From Clostridia bacterium (lineage in GTDB: Bacteria > Bacillota > Clostridia > Oscillospirales > CAG-272), in assembly GCA_017937135.1 (NCBI GenBank), contig JAGBEE010000029.1, positions 1 to 41,125 on the forward strand: 41,125 bases of DNA, read 5' to 3'. Numbering within the stretch: position 1 is the first letter of the stretch; every line of letters starts with the position of its first letter. The position numbers and the translations under genes were made by a program. Below the pieces are notes generated by a model. It did not search any database. It was not told the DNA's origin and saw only the letters and a program-made list of their open reading frames with translations. Shown piece after piece: positions 35,603-41,125 of this stretch.

Positions 35603-36313
35603 CTAGCCACCTAAGTATGCCTTGCGTACCATTTCGCTTGAAGCAAGCTCATTGCCCGTACCAGAAAGAACAATACTACCATTTTCAAGCACGTAGGCTC
35701 TGTCGGATATAGCAAGTGATTTACCTGCATTTTGCTCAACTAACAAAATAGTAGTGCCGTCCTTATTTATATCCTTTATAATTTCAAACACTTGGTCAAC
35801 CAAAAGTGGGGATAAGCCCATCGAAGGCTCATCAAGCATAAGTAGCTTTGGATGGCTCATAATTGCTCGTCCCATAGCAAGCATTTGCTGCTCACCGCCC
35901 GAAAGAGTACCAGCGATTTGGTTTTTTCTTTCAGCAAGTCGTGGGAAACGAGTATAAATAGCCTCTAAATCACTTTTAAAGCTTGATTGGTTTTTCATAG
36001 AGTAAGCGCCCATAAGAAGATTATCATAAACTGATAGCTCTTGGAAAATACGGCGTCCCTCAGGAACCTGTGTCATGCCTAAGTGTACGATTTTATGACA
36101 AGGAGTTTTAGTAATATCGTGCCCGTCAAAAATAACTGAGCCCGACCTTTTAGGAATAAGACCAACAACGCTTTGCATAGTTGTAGTTTTTCCTGCACCG
36201 TTAGCACCAATAAGGGTAACGATTTCTCCTTTATTTACCTCGAAGCTAATGCCCTTTAAGGCTCTGATAACACCATAATATACCTCAAGGTCGTGAACCT
36301 CTAACATTGCCAT
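35603..36313 (-). CDS. livF: Branched-chain amino acid ABC transporter ATPase LivF
   Basis: The second ATPase of the Liv importer, 236 residues. Walker A is GANGAGKTTT, signature LSGGEQQMLAMGRA, Walker B LLMLDEPSMGLSP, and the switch region LVEQNAGKSL, which has Q in place of the usual histidine as is typical for LivF. The start at 36313 has AGGAGGT overlapping the end of livG, 4 bases away. It is the last gene of the operon. Confidence 0.95.
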   Translation of the reverse strand: MAMLEVHDLEVYYGVIRALKGISFEVNKGEIVTLIGANGAGKTTTMQSVVGLIPKRSGSVIFDGHDITKTPCHKIVHLGMTQVPEGRRIFQELSVYDNLLMGAYSMKNQSSFKSDLEAIYTRFPRLAERKNQIAGTLSGGEQQMLAMGRAIMSHPKLLMLDEPSMGLSPLLVDQVFEIIKDINKDGTTILLVEQNAGKSLAISDRAYVLENGSIVLSGTGNELASSEMVRKAYLGG

Positions 36314-36317
36314 AGCA

Positions 36318-37166
36318 TTAACCTCCTATATAAGCCTTAATAACATCGGGGTTGTTAAGGGCAGTTTTTGTATCGCCTTCTGCAAGAACAGTACCAAAGT
36401 TAAGAACTGTTATCTCATCACAAAGACCGGAAACAAATTTCATATCGTGCTCAATCAATAGTATAGTCATATCAAAATTGTCACGGATAGTCTTAATAGT
36501 ATTAACAAGGTCCTCAGTTTCATTTGGATTCATTCCCGCCGCAGGCTCATCAAGAAGCAAAAGCTTTGGATTTGTCGCTAAAGCTCTTGCGATTTCAAGC
36601 TTTCTTTGCTTACCGTAGGGAAGATTACAAGCTAAATTATTTCTCTCGTCCTCAAGATCGAAAATGCGAAGAATCTCCTTGGCTCTTTGGCGCATTGCCT
36701 TTTCAACCTTAAAATGTCGAGGCAAGCGGAAAATGCTTTCAAAAAGGCTACAGTTGTATTCTGGCTGATTAGCAAGACCAACCATAACGTTTCTAATAAC
36801 AGTCATGTTATTGAAAAGACGAATGTTTTGGAAGGTTCTTGCAATACCCTTATGATTAATTTTATCCTGAGGCAGAGCAGTTAAGTCCTCACCGTTTAGA
36901 TAAAAAGCACCCTCGGTAGGCTGATAAACGCCTGTTAATAGGTTAAACACCGTAGTTTTACCGGCACCATTAGGACCGATAAGACCATATATTTCATTCT
37001 TTTTAATTCTGAGATTGACATTTTGTGCCGCCTTAAGACCACCGAAGGAAATACCAAGACCTCTGGTTTCAAGCACAAAATCGCTTTGAATGTTTTCTCT
37101 TTTGTGAGTGTTTTTGAGGATTTTTTTATCAACAAAACTCTTAATTTTATCAAAAAGCTTCGCCAT
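36318..37166 (-). CDS. livG: Branched-chain amino acid ABC transporter ATPase LivG
   Basis: The first ATPase of the importer, 282 residues. It has Walker A GPNGAGKTTVF, signature LPYGKQRKLEIARA, Walker B LLLLDEPAAGMNP and the switch histidine in LIEHDMKFV. A ~30-residue basic N-terminal extension precedes the nucleotide-binding domain. It overlaps livM by one base (TAATG), so translation is coupled. Confidence 0.95.
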   Translation of the reverse strand: MAKLFDKIKSFVDKKILKNTHKRENIQSDFVLETRGLGISFGGLKAAQNVNLRIKKNEIYGLIGPNGAGKTTVFNLLTGVYQPTEGAFYLNGEDLTALPQDKINHKGIARTFQNIRLFNNMTVIRNVMVGLANQPEYNCSLFESIFRLPRHFKVEKAMRQRAKEILRIFDLEDERNNLACNLPYGKQRKLEIARALATNPKLLLLDEPAAGMNPNETEDLVNTIKTIRDNFDMTILLIEHDMKFVSGLCDEITVLNFGTVLAEGDTKTALNNPDVIKAYIGG

Positions 37167-38299
37167 TATTTATTTCCTCCTCTCTCACCGATGTCAGCGC
37201 TGTTATCACCTGTATTATCAACGATAATTTCGGTTGAAAGCACCTCATCCATTGAAATTTTTGTAGGAACAACGTCCCATCTTGTTGCGTCATCACGAAC
37301 AGTTGATGGGTCATTCTTATGCTTGAATATCTTTCTCCAAAGGTTTCCAAGGTTGTATTTTTCACGGAAATCCTTAAGTGCAGGAGCATTTTTGTAAATA
37401 ACAACAAGAATAAGAATAAGTGCGTATATAAGGTCCTTTGCAACAGCAAAGCTACCACCGAGCTTGGTTTGAAGAATAGTATTAAGAGCAGTAATAAGCG
37501 TCGCTGATATAATTGAGCCGTTTACCGTCATACCACCAAGAACGACTATAACAAGAATTTCAATAGAGTAGTTGTAGTCAAAGGTTATAGCTTGAATATT
37601 TGAACATGTAAAGCTATAAAGAGCGCCTGCAAGACCTGCGAAAACAGCAGATACAACAAAGCCCATAAGCTTGTATTTTGTTACATTTATTCCTGTGGCT
37701 TTAGCTGCAATTTCGTTATCACGTATAGCTGTAATTGCACGTCCGTGCTTACTCTTAATAATGTTTTGAATAACAAAGATAGTTAAAAGCACAACTAAAA
37801 ATCCAATTGTGAACAAAATAAATCTATTCTTTATAAATTGTGGTGATTTAAGACCGGTTTGACCACCAAAGAAATCACTGTTTTCAACAATATTCTTAAC
37901 AATTTCACCAAATGCAAGGGTTACAATTGCAAGGTAGTCACCTCTTAATCTAAGTGCAGGAAGACCTACAATAAAGCCACATATTCCAGCGCAAAGACCA
38001 CCTACAATAAGTGCTAAAATTACAGTTAAAATATTAGTTCCGCCAAGCGAGGAGCTAAGAAGAGCTGCTAATTTACCACCCATATATGCGCCAATGCACA
38101 TGAAGCCTGCGTGTCCAAGAGAAAGCTCTCCAAGAAAGCCGACAACCATATTAAGAGAAACCGCAAGAATAATAGCAATAGCTATTTTTTCGAGAAGCTC
38201 AGTAATAGAGAGGGGAAGTCCTACTATTCCTAAAATCATCATTATAAAGGCAACAGAACCAATTATAATGTAATTCAGATTCTTTTTTACAATTTTCAT
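37166..38299 (-). CDS. livM: Branched-chain amino acid ABC transporter permease LivM
   Basis: A membrane permease of 377 residues with about ten hydrophobic helices up to residue ~300 and the family motif LSLGHAGFMCIGAY. An unusual ~70-residue polar C-terminal tail follows, rich in acidic and serine/threonine residues (VDNTGDNSADIGERGGNK at the end). That tail is not part of the usual permease and is probably cytosolic. It overlaps both livH and livG by one base. Confidence 0.93.
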   Translation of the reverse strand: MKIVKKNLNYIIIGSVAFIMMILGIVGLPLSITELLEKIAIAIILAVSLNMVVGFLGELSLGHAGFMCIGAYMGGKLAALLSSSLGGTNILTVILALIVGGLCAGICGFIVGLPALRLRGDYLAIVTLAFGEIVKNIVENSDFFGGQTGLKSPQFIKNRFILFTIGFLVVLLTIFVIQNIIKSKHGRAITAIRDNEIAAKATGINVTKYKLMGFVVSAVFAGLAGALYSFTCSNIQAITFDYNYSIEILVIVVLGGMTVNGSIISATLITALNTILQTKLGGSFAVAKDLIYALILILVVIYKNAPALKDFREKYNLGNLWRKIFKHKNDPSTVRDDATRWDVVPTKISMDEVLSTEIIVDNTGDNSADIGERGGNK

Positions 38300-39198
38300 T
38301 ATACCTTCTCCCTTCTTTTCTTTCCGAGAATACCAGTAGGCTTAACAAGAAGCATAATGATAAGTAAGGAGAATTCAATTGTAACAGTATATGGTGCAAT
38401 TGCTGGCACAGCTTGTGCAAAGCATTCAACAAGACCAAGAATAATACCACCAAGCATAGCACCTGGAATAGAGCCTATACCACCGATAACAGCTGCCGCA
38501 AAGGCTTTAATTCCTGGGAGCGAGCCCATAGTTGTAGAAACCTTTGAGGCATCAAAGGTTGTAAGAATACTTGCAAGAGCAGCAAGAGCAGAGCCTATTG
38601 CAAAGGTAATCATAATAATATGATTAACGTTTATACCCATAAGCTGAGCAGCACCCTTATCCTCAGATACTGCAACCATTGCGCGACCGGTTCTTGTGTA
38701 CTTAACAAATAAAGTAAGAGCGGTCATAACTATAGCCACACAGATAAGAGTAATCAATGTGGATAGCTTGATGCTGAAGGAGCCAATGGTTATAATACCA
38801 TAGGTTGGCTCTCCCATAAATTCAGGGAAAAGCTTTGAAAGTGGATCTGGATAATAGGTGTTAGGACCTGCGATAATTTGCGCAAGGCTTTGCAAAAGAT
38901 AGCTTACACCAATAGCAGTAATGAGAACTGCAAGTGGAGATGCGCCACGAAGAGGCTTATATGCAATTTTTTCAATAAATATTCCAAGAATTGCACAAAG
39001 AATTATTGCAGCTATAATAGCAACAATAGGATTTATAGGTAGGAATAGCACAATTAAATATGCACCCACCATAATTATATCTCCGTGAGCGAAGTTAAGC
39101 ATCTTAGCAATACCATAAACCATTGTGTAGCCAAGGGCAATCATTGCATAAACGCCACCAACGCTTAATCCGTTTATAAATGTATTTAAAAATTCCAT
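38299..39198 (-). CDS. livH: Branched-chain amino acid ABC transporter permease LivH
   Basis: A membrane permease of 299 residues with about eight helices. The typical LivH N-terminus reads NTFINGLSVGGVYAMIALG, and NFAHGDIIMVGAY follows. I chose the ATG at 39198 with RBS AAGGAAC; an in-frame ATG at 39246 would add 16 residues and would lie inside the intercistronic hairpin. LivH pairs with LivM as the membrane channel. Confidence 0.93.
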   Translation of the reverse strand: MEFLNTFINGLSVGGVYAMIALGYTMVYGIAKMLNFAHGDIIMVGAYLIVLFLPINPIVAIIAAIILCAILGIFIEKIAYKPLRGASPLAVLITAIGVSYLLQSLAQIIAGPNTYYPDPLSKLFPEFMGEPTYGIITIGSFSIKLSTLITLICVAIVMTALTLFVKYTRTGRAMVAVSEDKGAAQLMGINVNHIIMITFAIGSALAALASILTTFDASKVSTTMGSLPGIKAFAAAVIGGIGSIPGAMLGGIILGLVECFAQAVPAIAPYTVTIEFSLLIIMLLVKPTGILGKKRREKV

Positions 39199-39221
39199 TT
39201 TTAGTTCCTTTGAGAATAAGT

Positions 39222-39247
39222 TTTGCCGACGAAAAAGCGTCGGCAAA
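39222..39247 (-). promoter_or_regulatory. Intercistronic hairpin between livJ and livH
   Basis: An inverted repeat TTTGCCGACG...CGTCGGCAAA with a 6-base loop, not followed by a T-run on minus, so it is not a classic terminator. Such hairpins after a binding-protein gene often protect its mRNA, giving more binding protein than permease. Confidence 0.6.
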
Positions 39248-39264
39248 GCCTATATTATTCAATT

Positions 39265-40476
39265 TTATTTACCTGTAACTTCCTTAACAGTATAGGAAAC
39301 AGGGGTCTTGTTAACGTGTCCGTTTGTTGACTGACCATCCTTATCTGTCCAGGTAATGGTTGACTTACCATCAGCCTCTGGAGCGCCTGTGATTCCTCTG
39401 TATGAGAAGTCCTTATCGTTAAATACAGCTGTAAGAATGTCGCAAAGGTCGCTTGGAGCAATATTTGCTGTGATTTGAGCGTTGTTCTTTTCAACAGCGT
39501 ACTTCATAGCATTGAAAATAGCATATACACAGTCATATGCAGCAGCACCAAACTGGTTGAGTGGAGCCTTGTCGCCAAATTTTGCAACATATGCATCAAT
39601 GTATGTCTTAGCTGCGCCTGTTGTAGCGCCTGAGTTGAAGTGTGAGAGATATGAAACGCCCTGTGTTATAGTATTAACATCAAATTTAGCATCAATACCA
39701 TCAAGACCGTCACAACCATAGTAGATAGCGTCAGCTTTAATAACGCCCTTGCCTTGCTTCATAAAGAGAGCAGCTGGTGCAGTATAGATAGGCATAAAGA
39801 TTACATCGCAATCCTTCAAATCTGATACCTGTTGTGTAAAGCTTGAAGCTGTTGCATCAGTAAATTGAGCGATAGTTACCTCGCCAAGGGAGTCGCCAAG
39901 CTCTTTAATGAAGTTGTTCTTAATACCAACAGAGTAGTCATCGTCAGCCTTAAAGAATACACCAATTTTCTTGCCTTGGAATTTCTTCTTGAATACGCCT
40001 GCAGAAACTGTACCTTGGTCAGAGTCAGCAAAGCACATCTGGAAGCCGTTTGCATACTCAGCGATATCGTCGCCTGTTGCAGAAGGTGTTAGGAAGAATA
40101 CATTGTCTGAATAAGCGTAGTTCTTAAACTCAAGACCTGGCTTTGTTGTTACAGTACCAAGAGATACCTGCATACCGCCTTCATAAAGGCTTGCATAGTT
40201 TGTTGAGATGTTGTTTGGATCGTGCTTATCATCAAGCATTTCTACATCTAACATAATTCCGTTAAGACCGCCAGCCTTGTTGATTTCTTCTATAGCCAGA
40301 AGAGCTGAATTCTGAACTGCAATACCGTATTCTGCAGCTTCGCCTGTGAGTGGACCGGAAAGACCGATCATAATTTTTGTGTTGTTCTCTGCATAGTTTC
40401 CACAAGAAGAGAACATAGCAACCATACCAAATGTAAGTATGATTGTAAGAATAAGAGCAAAAACTCTAATCTTCAT
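39265..40476 (-). CDS. livJ: Branched-chain amino acid substrate-binding lipoprotein LivJ
   Basis: The extracytoplasmic binding protein of the importer, 403 residues. A lipoprotein signal peptide is present: a basic start (MKIR), a hydrophobic core, and a lipobox FSSC with C25 as the lipidated cysteine. The mature part has the periplasmic-binding-protein type I fold (IMIGLSGPLTGEAAEYG, AIEEINKAGG, GATTGAAKTY). I chose the ATG at 40476 (RBS GGAGGT); an in-frame upstream ATG would spoil the signal peptide. It is the first gene of livJHMGF; the ligand may be leucine, isoleucine, valine or a related amide. Confidence 0.93.
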   Translation of the reverse strand: MKIRVFALILTIILTFGMVAMFSSCGNYAENNTKIMIGLSGPLTGEAAEYGIAVQNSALLAIEEINKAGGLNGIMLDVEMLDDKHDPNNISTNYASLYEGGMQVSLGTVTTKPGLEFKNYAYSDNVFFLTPSATGDDIAEYANGFQMCFADSDQGTVSAGVFKKKFQGKKIGVFFKADDDYSVGIKNNFIKELGDSLGEVTIAQFTDATASSFTQQVSDLKDCDVIFMPIYTAPAALFMKQGKGVIKADAIYYGCDGLDGIDAKFDVNTITQGVSYLSHFNSGATTGAAKTYIDAYVAKFGDKAPLNQFGAAAYDCVYAIFNAMKYAVEKNNAQITANIAPSDLCDILTAVFNDKDFSYRGITGAPEADGKSTITWTDKDGQSTNGHVNKTPVSYTVKEVTGK

Positions 40477-40506
40477 AGATTTTACCTCCAAAATATAATA
40501 TAGAAT

Positions 40507-40535
40507 ATAATATAACACTTTTATAAAAAAGTCAA
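40507..40535 (-). promoter_or_regulatory. Sigma-A promoter of the liv operon
   Basis: On minus, TTGACT (40535-40530), 17 bases, TATTAT (40512-40507). It lies about 24 bases from the livJ RBS region. Confidence 0.7.
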
Positions 40536-40706
40536 CATTTTTTCAATAAAATGTTATAATTATTCATTTTTTGTGGAAAATGACTAAAAAGCTACAGCAA
40601 CTTTAAAAGTGCAAAATGAATTGACTATATATTAATGATAGAACCTTCAAGCTTATGATAAAATATTCATACACATATTTTTGTTCGCAAAAAAATACGT
40701 AGGATA

Positions 40707-41125
40707 TGTCAAAAAATCAACATAATAAGAATTAGAGATACATTCCCTAAAGGGAATGAACTTCGGCGAGCCTTATGCTTGCAAGCAGACAACAGCTCTT
40801 GCCTCGTTTGCGCACTCTATTCACTACAAAGTCGTGAAGCAGAAGCTCGAACGATGATTCGTAGCCAACAAAAAAGACAGGTACAAGACCTGTCGAAAAA
40901 TAAACATAATGAGAATTGGAGATACATTCCCTAAAGTGAATGAACTTCGGCGAGCCTTATGCTTGCAAGCAGACAACAGCTCTTGCCTCGTTTGCGCACT
41001 CTATTTACTACAAAGTCGTGAAGCAGAAGCTCGAACGATGATTCGTAGCCAACAAAAAAGACAGGTACAAGACCTGTCGAAAAATCGACATAATAAGAAT
41101 TAGAGATACATTCCCTGAAGGGAAT
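40707..41125. repeat. 184-bp tandem repeat, 2.3 copies visible
   Basis: Units begin at 40707, 40891 and 41075, the last cut by the window end. Units 1 and 2 differ at about six positions (about 97% identity). Each unit holds a perfect hairpin CATTCCCT-AA-AGGGAATG, which in unit 2 has one mismatch and in unit 3 a changed loop. A second hairpin, GACAGGT-ACAAG-ACCTGTC, marks the unit boundary. Each unit contains an open stretch of about 55 codons, but 184 is not a multiple of three, so the frame is lost at each junction. The stretch 40536-40706 is AT-rich and holds nothing I recognise. Confidence 0.85.

Noticed and set aside
40909-41103. A 64-residue protein in the second unit of the 184-bp repeat
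   Set aside because: No RBS. Its end depends on the frame shift at the unit junction, and the equivalent frame in unit 1 has no ATG at the same place. Kept only as a note on the repeat.

Overview
The window is 41 kb of low-GC DNA, most likely from an anaerobic, gut-type member of the Bacillota, class Clostridia. This is an inference from gene content: AddAB instead of RecBCD, a BspA-like leucine-rich surface protein, HdrABC/Flx-type electron-transfer genes, sigma-A promoters of TTGACA-17-TATAAT type, and strong GGAGG ribosome binding sites. No rRNA or other species-level marker is present, so the taxon is not resolved.

Layout. (1) 1-2286: the 3' part of a BspA-like LRR gene, a 70-residue small protein and a terminator. 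(2) 2395-10438, minus strand: a tightly overlapped operon gtrA-like > queG > addB > addA. (3) 10576-13010, plus strand: a divergent GyrB/ParE-type topoisomerase subunit without a gyrA/parC neighbour, coupled to tadA. (4) 13083-15678, minus strand: GDPD-type phosphodiesterase, an Lrp/AsnC regulator and a class I aminotransferase. (5) 16014-16625: a HAD phosphatase. (6) 16626-16921: a hairpin-rich intergenic region with two possible promoters. (7) 16922-26005: a ten-gene plus-strand operon, hdrB-hdrC-hdrA-mvhD/flxD-(FlxC-like)-(FlxB-like)-(FlxA-like)-(FrdB/TfrB-like)-(FrdA/TfrA-like)-small membrane protein. (8) 26041-27979, minus strand: an MBL-fold hydrolase and two half-size CHR transporters. 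(9) 28160-35487: a complete type II-A CRISPR-Cas9 locus in the order tracrRNA (divergent), cas9, cas1, cas2, csn2, leader, array of 19 spacers. (10) 35559-40535, minus strand: a livJHMGF branched-chain amino-acid ABC importer. (11) 40707-41125: a 184-bp tandem repeat running off the window.

Two systems stand out. The first is the Hdr-Flx-Frd operon. It encodes a NAD(P)H-oxidising module (FlxABCD-like), a flavin-bifurcating core (HdrABC), and a soluble fumarate-reductase-like pair without a membrane anchor. The pair resembles the thiol:fumarate reductase TfrAB of methanogens. I infer a cytosolic complex that couples NADH oxidation to fumarate reduction and ferredoxin reduction. This is a hypothesis from gene content, not a shown activity. 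The second is the type II-A CRISPR locus, in which nearly every element can be read from sequence: a tracrRNA with a perfect consensus promoter whose predicted first base is the first base of the anti-repeat, three hairpins including an intrinsic terminator, a leader promoter, the leader-anchoring ATTTGAG directly before repeat 1, and decay of the leader-distal repeats.

No database search was possible. Family calls rest on motifs, lengths and gene order. Promoter and terminator calls rest on consensus matches read by eye.
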